A stretch of DNA of 64,000 nucleotides, from positions 18,851 through 82,850 of the forward strand of contig JBMNRU010000012.1 in the NCBI GenBank assembly GCA_050944855.1, written 5' to 3'. Each line of letters opens with the position of its first letter. Positions within the stretch are counted from its first letter, which is position 1. The translations under genes and the position numbers were made by a program. Positions 35,570 to 45,167 of this stretch are shown in pieces. The notes under the pieces were generated by a model. It was given only the letters and a program-made list of their open reading frames with translations. It ran no database searches and was not told where the DNA came from. The stretch comes from Lactonifactor sp050944855 (GTDB lineage: Bacteria > Bacillota > Clostridia > Lachnospirales > Lachnospiraceae).

Positions 35570-38459
35570 AGAATCCTATACCGAAAGATATTATACTTAT
35601 CATTCTAAGTATATAAGTAATGTTCTTGCTCTGCGTCCGCCACAGGAACAGAGCTTAGATTACTTTGCGAAATTATGTGATATTATTAGTCTGCAAAAAA
35701 ATCCTACAACAATGCAGCAGATTATTGAAGAAAACGAAGAAGAATATAATGCACTGCCTACCCTTGAAAAGAAAGCTAAATTTCTTCATGATAAGGCATC
35801 AACAATCGCTTCAGAGTTTTATGCAGACGATTTAAAGAATGCTCAAGAGTATTTTAAAACACTTGGTTCATTTGAAAGAGATTTCCCTTCTGTATGTTTT
35901 GCTTTAGCGACAGGTATTGGTAAAACAAGACTTATGGGTGCCTGTATTGCGTACCTTCGTTATGAAAAAGGCATTAAAAACTTTTTTGTAATGGCACCGA
36001 ATCTTACAATTTATAGAAAACTCAAGGCAGACCTTGGAAATCCATCAAATCCTAAGTATGTATTTAAAGGATTAGATTTATTTGTTGATCCACCACGTAT
36101 TGTAGATGGTGAAAACTATAATGATTTTAGGCAGATGCAGTCATTTGTTAATGATGTTACTATCAACGTATTTAATATTTCTAAGTTAAATTCAGATAGT
36201 AAAATTAAAGCTGGACAACCTGCAAGGATTAAGCGATTAAGCGAAGTGCTTGGAGAGTCGTATTTCTCATATCTTCAATCGCTTCCAGATTTATGTATAT
36301 TCATGGATGAAAGTCACCACTATCATGCCGATAAAAGTTTTGATGTTATCAATGAACTTCGCCCTATTCTTGGTGTGGAATTGACTGCTACTCCACAGAT
36401 TCAAAAGGGAGCGAAGAAAGTATCATTTAAGAATGTTATTTATGAATATTCTCTTGCACACGCATTGAATGATGAAAAATATGTTAAAGTTCCGGCTGTC
36501 TTTACTCGCAAGGATTTTAGACCAGAAGAATATACAGCGGAACAGCTTGACCATGAGAAGTTAAATGATGGTCTTCGTTTGCATGAAGATACTAAGAGTA
36601 AGCTTGAAATTTATGCTCGTACATTCGACAAACCTGTTGTAAAGCCTTTTGTTTTAGTAGTTGCTAGAGATACTGACCATTCTAAGGAAATAATGAAGTA
36701 TATAAAATCAAACGATTTCTTTAATGGTTACTATGCAGATAAAGTTATGGAAATCAACTCTGCACAGCGAGGAGCTGAGAAGGACGAAAATATTGAACAG
36801 CTGTTGTCGTTAGAAAATCCGGAGAATAAGATTGAAATTGTTATTCATGTTAATATGCTGAAAGAAGGATGGGATGTAACAAACCTTTATACGATTATCC
36901 CATTGCGAGCATCAGCTTCTGAGACTTTAACAGAGCAGACAATTGGACGTGGACTTCGTCTTCCATATGGTGAACGCACTGGTGTTGATGAGGTTGACCG
37001 TTTATCTATTGTGAGTCACGATAAATACGAAGCTATTATAAATCTAGCAAATGATCCGGAATCTCTTGTTAGAAAAGTATATTATATTGATGAAACTGAG
37101 CAGCAAACAGAAGGTCCGAAAGAAACAATAGAAATGCCTACAACTTACGATTACATTGTTGAAGATGTAAGTTTTACAGAACAGCTAGCTATGACGTTAA
37201 TGGAAACACCTACTTATTCTGTTACTACGGAACATGAAAAACCAAAAGTTGAAGAACAAGTAAAAGAAGTTGCTCAGTTTGTTGCTTCGTATACTTCAAA
37301 GAGTGTTACAGAGTTGAATCGTCAGATTAAGACTTTCAATGCCGTGAAGGATCCGGAAATAAGAGAAGCAATTCATAAGACTGTTGTTGCAGAAACTATA
37401 AAACAGTTCCCACATATGAATTTACAACCGGAAACATTAACATCGGTTGTAGAAAAAGCAATTGAAACTTGTGTTCAAGCATTAACCGATTGCGTTATTC
37501 CGATACCTCAAACTGTTGTTCAACCATTTAATGAAGTGAAACGAGGATTTGTAGACTTTGATTTAGAAACAAGAAACATGAATTGGCATCCTTCAAGTCA
37601 ATCTATGGTCGGAACTGAACTTCGGGAAGGCGGAGAAACTTTCGAACATAACCCAGAAATTGCAGCAACCACAAGGGTGGATTCAGCTGAAAACGAGATA
37701 GTAAGACATATTATCGTTCATGAGAATGTAGATTATTCTACTTGTGCCGATTTACTTTATAAGCTTGTTGGTGAAGCAAAGTCTCATTTCTGTACTTATT
37801 TATCAGAAGAAGATGCAGTAGAAGTTATGTATCAGCGTCAAACAACTATTGCTGATTTAATTTATGCTCAAATGATGCAACACTTCTATACAAATGAAGT
37901 TAAGTATCGTGCTACAGAAATGAGACCATTCTCTCGTATTGAAACGGGTTTTGGTGGCAAAATTAAATCTGATGAAATATACGACTTAAGAGCAACCATG
38001 CCAGCAAGTGAAGTTCGTTCAAAGGTATTTAATGGCTTTAAGAAAGCTTGTCACACATTATATAAGTTTGATAGCGATACAGAACGTAAATTTGCAATCG
38101 TGCTTGAAAATGATACCGCAGTAGATAAATGGATGAGACCTTCACCAAAGCAGTTCGATATATATTACGGTCCGGGTGGTATGAGCAGATACGAACCTGA
38201 CTTTATTGTGGAAACTGATAATGGCATTTTTATGATTGAGACTAAAGCAAGTAACGAGCTTAAGAGTAAAGATGTAATTGAAAAAGCAAAGGCTGCAAAC
38301 GAATATTGCAAAGCTGTTTCTGAATGGAATGCTGAAAATGAAGGAAAGCCTTGGACATATGTATTGATTTCACATGATGAAGTACGCTTAAATTCTAGTT
38401 TCAAATATTTGGTTGAGAATAGAGTTAATTACGAGCAAATTCAACTAGAAAACATATAA
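35562..38459 (+). CDS. Type III-like restriction subunit (Res): helicase plus nuclease
   Basis: I start at ATG 35562, after GAGGAGG, overlapping mod by 8 nt. The 965-residue protein has a Walker A ATGIGKT (GIGKT at 118-122), the DESHH box at 249-253, and the C-terminal helicase motif EQTIGRGLRLPYG. A C-terminal PD-(D/E)xK-type nuclease is visible as EPDF with Asp880, then ETK with Glu893 and Lys895. Type III Res translocates or signals along DNA after Mod recognition and cuts. The key residues are present, so it should be active. Confidence 0.92.
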   Translation: MIKESYTERYYTYHSKYISNVLALRPPQEQSLDYFAKLCDIISLQKNPTTMQQIIEENEEEYNALPTLEKKAKFLHDKASTIASEFYADDLKNAQEYFKTLGSFERDFPSVCFALATGIGKTRLMGACIAYLRYEKGIKNFFVMAPNLTIYRKLKADLGNPSNPKYVFKGLDLFVDPPRIVDGENYNDFRQMQSFVNDVTINVFNISKLNSDSKIKAGQPARIKRLSEVLGESYFSYLQSLPDLCIFMDESHHYHADKSFDVINELRPILGVELTATPQIQKGAKKVSFKNVIYEYSLAHALNDEKYVKVPAVFTRKDFRPEEYTAEQLDHEKLNDGLRLHEDTKSKLEIYARTFDKPVVKPFVLVVARDTDHSKEIMKYIKSNDFFNGYYADKVMEINSAQRGAEKDENIEQLLSLENPENKIEIVIHVNMLKEGWDVTNLYTIIPLRASASETLTEQTIGRGLRLPYGERTGVDEVDRLSIVSHDKYEAIINLANDPESLVRKVYYIDETEQQTEGPKETIEMPTTYDYIVEDVSFTEQLAMTLMETPTYSVTTEHEKPKVEEQVKEVAQFVASYTSKSVTELNRQIKTFNAVKDPEIREAIHKTVVAETIKQFPHMNLQPETLTSVVEKAIETCVQALTDCVIPIPQTVVQPFNEVKRGFVDFDLETRNMNWHPSSQSMVGTELREGGETFEHNPEIAATTRVDSAENEIVRHIIVHENVDYSTCADLLYKLVGEAKSHFCTYLSEEDAVEVMYQRQTTIADLIYAQMMQHFYTNEVKYRATEMRPFSRIETGFGGKIKSDEIYDLRATMPASEVRSKVFNGFKKACHTLYKFDSDTERKFAIVLENDTAVDKWMRPSPKQFDIYYGPGGMSRYEPDFIVETDNGIFMIETKASNELKSKDVIEKAKAANEYCKAVSEWNAENEGKPWTYVLISHDEVRLNSSFKYLVENRVNYEQIQLENI

Positions 38460-38481
38460 GAATGTGAGGTGAGGAAATAAT

Positions 38482-40326
38482 ATGTGGTTAGATAACGCTT
38501 CAGATATTGATATTTTATTCTACGAACCTTATGCAAGAATAATATCTGACATTGCAAAAAATAAAGAATATAATCCATTAACGATTGGTGTATTTGGATT
38601 ATGGGGAGCTGGAAAATCAACCTTACTAAGTTTAATTGATAATAAGCTTAAAGACGAGAAAAAAATTATTTGTGTAACTATCAATGCATGGATGTTTGAA
38701 ACCTATGATGATGCTAAAACTGCAATCATGGAAGCATTATTACAGGAGTTAAAAGAAAAAGCACCATCAGAAAAAGTTAGAGAAAATCTTGGGAACTTAA
38801 TAAAACGTGTTGATTGGTTTAAATTAGGAACAAAAGCAGTATCAAAATTTGCACCATTGGTTGCAAGTGTAGTTAGCGGGAATCCATTGCCCATGTTATT
38901 GAATGTAACTGGTAGTGCTGAGGAAATAGGAAACACTGTAAAAAATGCCGCTGATTCGATTCAGTCGTTAAAAGATGAATATTGGAAAGACTATGATTCC
39001 GTAACGGATAACAGTGCAGTGAATAATATTAGAAAATTCAGAGAAGAATTTTCAGCTTCCTTAGAAGATGATGGTATTGAAAATGTTGTAATTATGATTG
39101 ACGATTTGGATAGATGTAGTCCAGAACGTATAATTGAAATTTTGGAAGTTATAAAACTATTTTTGGCAGTTGAAAGAACAACATTCATTATTGCAGCTGA
39201 TGAGAATGTAATAAAATATGCTATTCGTGGTAAGTATCCACCTATGAATGGGTTTGACGTAGAATTAGACAAAGAATATATTGAAAAAATAATACAACTC
39301 CCAATATATATTCCGGAATTATCTGCAAAAGATATTCAAAACTATTTGATCTTATTAGTAGCTCAAAGCTTTTTAATGAAAGATTCTTTTGATAAATTAT
39401 TAAAAAAAATCTTTGATAAGAAGATGACAGTTTCAGGCGATGTTATTAGTTTGGCACAATTGAATAAGTTGATTGAAGAATTAGACTTAACATGGAAGCA
39501 AGACGGTGACATAGAGTATAAAAAAATATCAGTAATAATTGATGAAATACGAGACATTGTTGCATATACTTTAAAAGGCAATCCACGACAAGCAAAACGT
39601 TTTCTGAACACATTTATTACAAAGCGAAAATTAGCACAGATTTACTATGGTGAAGAACTGAGCATGGAAATATTAGCTAAACTGCTAGTGCTTCAAAAAA
39701 TAGATAATGATTTGTTTATTCAATTAAATGAGTGGAACAAGGAATTTGATACGGAAAATCGTAAATTTAAAGAAATGCGACTTGCTGTGGAAAAGAGCGA
39801 TGGAAAAGGATACGAACCATGGCTGAACCCACAAGTAAAAAAGTGGCTTAATTGTAAACCTAAGGACTTAGAAAATCAGCTATTAGATAAGTATTTTTAT
39901 TTAACAAGAGAAAATTTAAATCAAAGAGACATTGACTTATCTTCATTTAGTAGTAATACAAAATATGTATTAGAGAGAATAGGAAATGCAACAAGTGGAT
40001 TAATGAGTTCAATAATTGAGGAAGCAAAAGCGTTGAATTCCGAAGAAATTAAAGATGTTTTGAATGTTGTTGTTTCCAAGATTGAAAAAGGTGAATTAAA
40101 ACACTTTGTTATTAGAGATTTCTATATTAATTTTGAAAGCTATCGAGATAAAATTGCAAACGCCTTAGCTAAATCTAATATTGTCATTGGACCACCAGAG
40201 ATGGCGGCTTTGAGAACAATGTATCAGACTGATTCGAAAAATTTGGAAAATGCATTCGATGAAATGCTATCCAAAGGAACGATGAAACCAAAAGTCTTAT
40301 CTGATATTAAGAAGAAGGAGGCTTAA
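38482..40326 (+). CDS. qatA: QatA, KAP-family P-loop NTPase
   Basis: The 614-residue protein has the Walker A GLWGAGKS at residues 39-46 and the Walker B MIDDLDRC at about 205-212, as in KAP NTPases. It is the first of four genes in exactly the QatABCD order (ATPase, QatB, QueC-like, TatD-like), a known anti-phage system. I see a weakly hydrophobic segment near 115-140 that may contact the membrane. It begins 22 nt after the Res stop, with no terminator between. Confidence 0.9.
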   Translation: MWLDNASDIDILFYEPYARIISDIAKNKEYNPLTIGVFGLWGAGKSTLLSLIDNKLKDEKKIICVTINAWMFETYDDAKTAIMEALLQELKEKAPSEKVRENLGNLIKRVDWFKLGTKAVSKFAPLVASVVSGNPLPMLLNVTGSAEEIGNTVKNAADSIQSLKDEYWKDYDSVTDNSAVNNIRKFREEFSASLEDDGIENVVIMIDDLDRCSPERIIEILEVIKLFLAVERTTFIIAADENVIKYAIRGKYPPMNGFDVELDKEYIEKIIQLPIYIPELSAKDIQNYLILLVAQSFLMKDSFDKLLKKIFDKKMTVSGDVISLAQLNKLIEELDLTWKQDGDIEYKKISVIIDEIRDIVAYTLKGNPRQAKRFLNTFITKRKLAQIYYGEELSMEILAKLLVLQKIDNDLFIQLNEWNKEFDTENRKFKEMRLAVEKSDGKGYEPWLNPQVKKWLNCKPKDLENQLLDKYFYLTRENLNQRDIDLSSFSSNTKYVLERIGNATSGLMSSIIEEAKALNSEEIKDVLNVVVSKIEKGELKHFVIRDFYINFESYRDKIANALAKSNIVIGPPEMAALRTMYQTDSKNLENAFDEMLSKGTMKPKVLSDIKKKEA

Positions 40327-40328
40327 AT

Positions 40329-41012
40329 ATGGGAACATCTAAAGGTTATATAGCACCAACGACACCTAATTGGTCACAAGCAAAAAGAGCAGTAACATCG
40401 TTTGCTAAAAATGGGGATTATGCGTCTAAAGCAAATGCAGCAAGTAAGTATGCATCTGCTGTGAAAGCTGATATGTCTACTGTAAATACTTTTAATTCTG
40501 CTACTTCAAGAGTATTAGGATTTGCTCAAAGTGTAGCTTCAAAAGGATTAGACGATGCCTTGAGAGATTATAATCGAGAGGACTTGATTGGTAAACCATC
40601 AGATGTAGTTTGGTCAGAATTGCTTAATGATTTTACAAATGCAGGTGCTACTACAGAGGACAATATAGCTGCGGATGCATTGTCACAAGGATTAGCTAAC
40701 CTAGAGATAGATGATATCTCAAAAATTGGAGATATTTCTACAGAAGCATTACTTAAAGAAATGTTGAAAGAATATATAAAAGCACATTTTGATTTTTGTT
40801 ATGAAGAGAAAATATCAAAAGGTAGAAGTCCTATGCAGACTGCGGAAGTACTGAATAAGATGCATGAATACATAGAAAATTCTATAGATGGTGATCTCAA
40901 TTTATCAATGATAAAAACGGTAAATTTTGCGGATATTAAAAGTTCAGATGTTGTTAAAAACGCTTTATATGACGCCTATTCGATATTTGAAAGATATTAC
41001 GAGGAGGAATAA
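40329..41012 (+). CDS. qatB: QatB-like protein
   Basis: The 227-residue protein starts with a Gly/Ser/Thr-rich segment (GTSKGYIAPTTPNWSQAKRAV), typical of QatB proteins, followed by a helical region. It has no enzymatic motif. It lies 2 nt after qatA and 2 nt before qatC, so it is translated with them. The identification rests mainly on gene order and the N-terminal pattern. Confidence 0.85.
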   Translation: MGTSKGYIAPTTPNWSQAKRAVTSFAKNGDYASKANAASKYASAVKADMSTVNTFNSATSRVLGFAQSVASKGLDDALRDYNREDLIGKPSDVVWSELLNDFTNAGATTEDNIAADALSQGLANLEIDDISKIGDISTEALLKEMLKEYIKAHFDFCYEEKISKGRSPMQTAEVLNKMHEYIENSIDGDLNLSMIKTVNFADIKSSDVVKNALYDAYSIFERYYEEE

Positions 41013-41014
41013 TT

Positions 41015-42385
41015 ATGCGATTTTGGATTGATAAAGAACAAGAGAGTCAACCATCTGGAGTGTGGCAAGATTCTTATGTTTTTTCGATTAATAGAAAAAA
41101 ATATAGCACAATATTTACAAATATTACAGACATTTGGTATCGAATGGATTGTCTGGAGATTGATGCGATATATGAAGATTTATTCATTATAGGAATAAGT
41201 ATTTTCTCTCTAGATAAGAGAATTAACAGGCGTCTTTTTAAAGATTGTTGGACGAGAGAAATATTTGTTTCTATTCCGGTTCTCGAATATGATACATGGT
41301 TACCAACTACCGAAAATTGGGAAAGAATGCTTGGCTTTTTAACGGGTGATATATGGCATATTGAGTTTAGAAAAAGTGAAATGGTATATAGTCTAAGAGA
41401 AAATCCAAATAGAAAGCATTTAAATATTAAAGGATGTGACTGTGTTTGCCTGTTTTCAGGTGGTTTAGACTCCTTATGTGGTGCTATTAAATTGTTAGAG
41501 GACGGAGCTTCACCATGTTTATTGGGACATAATGAGTATCCTAAGCTTAGAAAAAAGCAAAAAGATTTTGTGGAAATCTTTCAAGAAATATATGAAGATC
41601 AAAAAGTTGATTTTATAAGTTTTACTGCAAATTCTAGAGCTCCAATTAGTAGTATTAATGGGAAATTAAATGGTAGTGAAAACACTTCCCGTGGTCGTTC
41701 ATTATTATTCTTATGTGCTGCTTTGAGTATTGCTGGTATTCTTGGGAAAAACATTCCAATTTATATTCCTGAAAATGGTTTTATTGGACTTAATATTTCT
41801 TTGACAAAAAGTAGAAAAGGTACTTGTAGTACAAGGACAACTCATCCATATTTTTTATCCCAATTCAACAACATTCTTGAAATGGTAGGAATAGAGAATT
41901 CGATTAACAATTTTTTTGCATTTAATACGAAACGAGAAGTTGTGAATCAAGTAAAATATACAGAGGCTTTTAAGGCTTGTTATGCCGATACAATATCTTG
42001 TTCTCATCCATGCTTATCAAGATATAACAAATTTGGAGAGAAAGAATATCCTATAAATTGTGGATATTGTTATCCATGTTTGATTCGAAAAAGTTCGGTT
42101 CTTGATGTAGAAAGAGATAAAAAATATTCTTTTGCTGGAGAAACATATGAATTTCTGATGGCGAACGAGGAAAATGATAAAGGCTCAGATTTAAGAGCTG
42201 TGTTAAGTAGCGTTTATCGCTATAAACATATATCTGAAGAAGATTTAAAAAGATTTATTAGAAGTGTAGGACGATTAACCACTGAGGAAGTAGAAAAGTT
42301 TTTGAGAGTGTATAAAAGTTCGATGGAAGATCTAATAGAGTTATTTGCTGAAGATGAAAGAATGAGGAGGTATCTGGGGATATGA
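41015..42385 (+). CDS. qatC: QatC, QueC-like PP-loop enzyme
   Basis: The 456-residue protein carries the PP-loop SGGLDS at residues 148-153, the ATP-binding motif of 7-cyano-7-deazaguanine synthases (QueC). The C-terminal Cys cluster CGYCYPCLIRK probably binds zinc as in QueC. It is about twice as long as housekeeping QueC, with an extra N-terminal region of about 140 residues, as in Qat systems. The stop overlaps qatD (ATGA). Deazaguanine modification of a protein or nucleic acid is suspected for Qat but is not settled. Confidence 0.9.
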   Translation: MRFWIDKEQESQPSGVWQDSYVFSINRKKYSTIFTNITDIWYRMDCLEIDAIYEDLFIIGISIFSLDKRINRRLFKDCWTREIFVSIPVLEYDTWLPTTENWERMLGFLTGDIWHIEFRKSEMVYSLRENPNRKHLNIKGCDCVCLFSGGLDSLCGAIKLLEDGASPCLLGHNEYPKLRKKQKDFVEIFQEIYEDQKVDFISFTANSRAPISSINGKLNGSENTSRGRSLLFLCAALSIAGILGKNIPIYIPENGFIGLNISLTKSRKGTCSTRTTHPYFLSQFNNILEMVGIENSINNFFAFNTKREVVNQVKYTEAFKACYADTISCSHPCLSRYNKFGEKEYPINCGYCYPCLIRKSSVLDVERDKKYSFAGETYEFLMANEENDKGSDLRAVLSSVYRYKHISEEDLKRFIRSVGRLTTEEVEKFLRVYKSSMEDLIELFAEDERMRRYLGI

Positions 42386-43110
42386 TTTCCGGTCTAATAG
42401 ATACACATTTTCACTTAGACTTCTATCAAAATCATAATGAACTATATAAAATAATCAACGAAAATAAACAATATACTCTGTGTATGACCAATTCCCCCGG
42501 CGTTTATTTATCTTGCAAAAATTTGTATCCAGAAACAAAGTATTTGAAATTTGCATTAGGATTTCACCCTTTGGATACTTCATTGAAAGATGAAGACTTT
42601 AATCATTTTATTAGAATGGCTAAGAATGTTAATTATATAGGTGAGGTAGGACTTGATTTCAAATCAGCTAAATCATTAGATATTAAAAAACAGTTGTATT
42701 ATTTTGAAAGAATTGTTGAAATGTCTGCAAATGAGAATAAGCTTCTATCAGTTCATATAAAAGGAGCCGAGAAAGAGTTAATTGAAATCATTTCTAAACA
42801 TAAACCACGAAAATGTATTGTTCATTGGTATGGCGGTTCTACTAAGCATTTGCAAGATTTAATAGAATTAGGGTGTTACTTTTCAGTTAATTCAAATATG
42901 ACTTTAAATACTCAAGCACTTCAGAGAGTGAAATTAATTCCTGATGAACGTATTCTGATTGAAAGTGATGGCCCTTTTTCGAAAGTAAACGGAAAAAAAT
43001 ACCATCCTAAGTCGTTGGTTGATATATATACATCAATAGCTATGGTGAGAAATGATAAAGATTTAGCAGAACATGTGTATAATAATTTTAAAACTATTCT
43101 AACATTATAA
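42382..43110 (+). CDS. qatD: QatD, TatD-family metal-dependent DNase
   Basis: The 242-residue protein shows the TatD motifs: DTHFHLD (residues 6-12) for metal binding, GEVGLD near 90-95, HIKGA about 128, HW at about 151 and ESDGP about 194-198. It overlaps qatC by 4 nt. Ordinary TatD nucleases are housekeeping genes of similar length, but its place as the fourth gene after the KAP ATPase, QatB and QueC-like genes identifies it as QatD. Confidence 0.9.
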   Translation: MISGLIDTHFHLDFYQNHNELYKIINENKQYTLCMTNSPGVYLSCKNLYPETKYLKFALGFHPLDTSLKDEDFNHFIRMAKNVNYIGEVGLDFKSAKSLDIKKQLYYFERIVEMSANENKLLSVHIKGAEKELIEIISKHKPRKCIVHWYGGSTKHLQDLIELGCYFSVNSNMTLNTQALQRVKLIPDERILIESDGPFSKVNGKKYHPKSLVDIYTSIAMVRNDKDLAEHVYNNFKTILTL

Positions 43111-43208
43111 GCTTCGTAAAGCATTATTAAATAAAGCACATATCCATAGGCGAAATCAGAAATTCGTTTATAGGTCTGCTTTTTAAAATAGTTCCGTATA
43201 AACAAAAG

Positions 43209-43254
43209 AAGCTCAGCGGCTGATGTTTAAATACATCGCTGTCTGAGCTTTTTA
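43209..43254. terminator. Bidirectional terminator between qatD and the ImmA gene
   Basis: AAGCTCAG (43209-43216) pairs with CTGAGCTT (43243-43250), with an inner GATGT/ACATC stem, and a T-run follows on the plus strand and an A-rich stretch on the other. It serves the converging qat operon and ImmA gene. Confidence 0.75.
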
Positions 43255-43800
43255 TCATTCGTAATGTATATCATCATAGTCCCTTAAGTCATCTTTCAGG
43301 AACCCTGATTTACGAATGTACATCGGATTGAGCATTTCTCCTTTTTCTTGAAGTAAGGTGAATTTATAATCCAGCAGTGCTGCTGGAACATAAAGCATTT
43401 TGGCAGTTTCAAAAAATGAGTATTCGGAAAGATGCTCCAAAACTTTCTCATCTTCGAGAATAAGTTCAGCCACAAAGAAATTGGCTTCATCTTCTTCTTG
43501 TGAACCACCGTCCAAAACTTCCATTTCTTGAAAGCCTTTCATCATCGCAATTTTTGTATGTAGTACTGCATGACCTAATTCGTGAGCAACCAAAATACGC
43601 TCAAGAATTTCATTTACATTACTGTCTATAACTATATTTTTCTGTCTTGATTGGTAAAAAAAGAATCCTTTTAATTTCTTTTCCAAGTCGTAGTAGTGAA
43701 TTTTAATTCCTAATAGTTTACATAGCTCATAAGGATCTCTGGTATGGTATTTCTTTACCAATTTTTCTACTGTCTCTATAATATGTTTTGCCGTTCTCAT
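43255..43800 (-). CDS. ImmA/IrrE-family metallopeptidase
   Basis: The minus-strand start at 43800 is set by GGAGGTGA upstream on that strand, which gives MRTAKHIIE. The zinc motif HELGH lies at about residues 79-83 (AHELGHAVLH). ImmA proteases of ICEs cleave a partner ImmR-type repressor after DNA damage or cell-density signals and so induce excision. The upstream gene on the same strand is an XRE repressor, which fits an ImmR-ImmA pair. Confidence 0.92.
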   Translation of the reverse strand: MRTAKHIIETVEKLVKKYHTRDPYELCKLLGIKIHYYDLEKKLKGFFFYQSRQKNIVIDSNVNEILERILVAHELGHAVLHTKIAMMKGFQEMEVLDGGSQEEDEANFFVAELILEDEKVLEHLSEYSFFETAKMLYVPAALLDYKFTLLQEKGEMLNPMYIRKSGFLKDDLRDYDDIHYE

Positions 43801-43861
43801 TTGTGTCACCTCCCAATTGAACACAGAAAACGAAACTCTGTGAATGAGGAATTAGCACAAT

Positions 43862-44311
43862 TTATTCCTTATCTTTATGCTTCCTGTATTTTTTTGGTGT
43901 GAATTTTTCACGAGCATTTTTCTTGGAATCCATATAAACTACCATGACTGCTTGGAAAAATACATCTTTTGCTTCTTCATCCAAATCACCACCGGCAAAT
44001 AGAGAATTTACTCGTCCTAAAACATCCTGTGCTTCTTTGGCACCTTTAGAGCCAAACTTTTCCCTTGCTTCCATAATGAAAATATCGTTATCTATTTGGC
44101 TTTGCGTATCAGTTTCATCTTCATCAAGCAAATAGGATACAGATATGTGCAGAGCCTCTGCAAGTTTTCTAATATTGTTCTTTCTAGGGAGGGTTCCCAG
44201 CTGTTCGTATGTGTAAAGAGATCTTTCGGAAATACCAGTTAGCTGGGCAAGCTCCGTCTGAGATAAGTTCATAGCTAAACGAGCTTCTTTTATTTTTTCA
44301 CCAAAAGTCAT
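43862..44311 (-). CDS. XRE-family repressor, ImmR-like
   Basis: The 149-residue protein opens with a Cro/C1 helix-turn-helix (MNLSQTELAQLTGISERSLYTYEQ). The remainder is charged and helical and may be the region recognised by the ImmA protease. It lies 61 nt upstream of the ImmA gene and is divergent from the rightward regulators. The intergenic region beside its start holds an array of operator-like repeats (44345-44487). Confidence 0.9.
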   Translation of the reverse strand: MTFGEKIKEARLAMNLSQTELAQLTGISERSLYTYEQLGTLPRKNNIRKLAEALHISVSYLLDEDETDTQSQIDNDIFIMEAREKFGSKGAKEAQDVLGRVNSLFAGGDLDEEAKDVFFQAVMVVYMDSKKNAREKFTPKKYRKHKDKE

Positions 44312-44344
44312 AATCGTTCCGTCCTTTCTAAAAAATATTTTTGT

Positions 44345-44487
44345 AACTTCCGATTAGTTATTGACAAACTTCTGAAAATAGATATAATTAGTATTGAAAC
44401 AGAAGTTTAACTTCGATTACATTATATATCGGAAGTTTAAAGATGTCAAGAACTTCCGAATACAAACTTCTGATTTGTTCCGAACAT
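44345..44487. promoter_or_regulatory. Operator-like repeat array with rightward promoter
   Basis: ACTTCnGA-type boxes in both orientations lie at 44345-44353, 44366-44375, 44400-44408, 44409-44417, 44429-44438, 44451-44460 and 44464-44473. TTGACA at 44361-44366 and TATAAT at 44383-44388 (16-bp spacing) form a rightward promoter that overlaps one box. The layout resembles a phage-type switch for the ImmR-like repressor. The remaining bases up to 44606 show nothing else notable. Confidence 0.75.
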
Positions 44488-44606
44488 GAAAATAAACTTA
44501 TCTAAAAAATCAATTTGCCTGTTTACAGTATTTGTTTCCCTTTAGCTGAATACAGGCTTAGAAAGGAATTTAAAATTATGTGATTGACATCTGAAAGGAG
44601 TCTCTT

Positions 44607-45167
44607 ATGAGTAGAAACAATACACAGGCATTAAACAGTATTCGTATGCTGTGCAGAATGCAGCAGGTAGATGAGAAAGTTCTATATGAACGTTCTAAAC
44701 TGATTTTATCAATTTATAGAGATGTCTGCTGGTCAACAGTTGGTCGTGCAGACGAGGTACACGAAGATTTGATTTGTTACTGCGGTTCTAATTTGGATAA
44801 TGCTTTAATTTATTTGGAAACCTTTGCTCCGGATGAAGCAAGAGAGCGTTTTGAAGAACGCATTCGCAGTTTGTTTGAAACCAAGTGGTTGATCGAGCTG
44901 GTGGAGAGTACCATGCTTCGAGTAAGGGAATATCCATGCAGAGGAGATTTGTACTGTGAGATTTTATCGAAGTGTTACCTTACTCGTTTCAAATATAGAG
45001 AATCTGAATTGCTGGAAATTTTGGATATGGAACGCAGTAGCTTTTATGACCGTAAAAAAGAAGCCATTATGTTATTTGGCTTATCTCTTTGGGGAAGTAG
45101 CTTGCCAAAATTGAAAAGTTTCCTCATTGATATGAAGGAAGAATGTGATGAATGGTATTACGGTTAG
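44607..45167 (+). CDS. Unknown protein, possible ArpU/RinA-like transcriptional regulator
   Basis: The 186-residue protein is preceded by AAAGGAG at 44594-44600. The C-terminal part (ESELLEILDMERSSFYDRKKEAIMLFG) looks like a sigma-4/ArpU-type helix-turn-helix. It is the first gene to the right of the ImmR-like repressor, in the position of an early activator. The family assignment is tentative. Confidence 0.65.
   Translation: MSRNNTQALNSIRMLCRMQQVDEKVLYERSKLILSIYRDVCWSTVGRADEVHEDLICYCGSNLDNALIYLETFAPDEARERFEERIRSLFETKWLIELVESTMLRVREYPCRGDLYCEILSKCYLTRFKYRESELLEILDMERSSFYDRKKEAIMLFGLSLWGSSLPKLKSFLIDMKEECDEWYYG

Noticed and set aside
30978..38459. DISARM or BREX system
   Set aside because: The SNF2 and methyltransferase genes alone do not suffice; drmA/drmB/drmC and brx genes are absent.
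41015..43110. Housekeeping queuosine biosynthesis (QueC) and TatD genes
   Set aside because: No queD, queE or queF genes lie nearby, and the order after a KAP ATPase and QatB is that of the Qat defence system.
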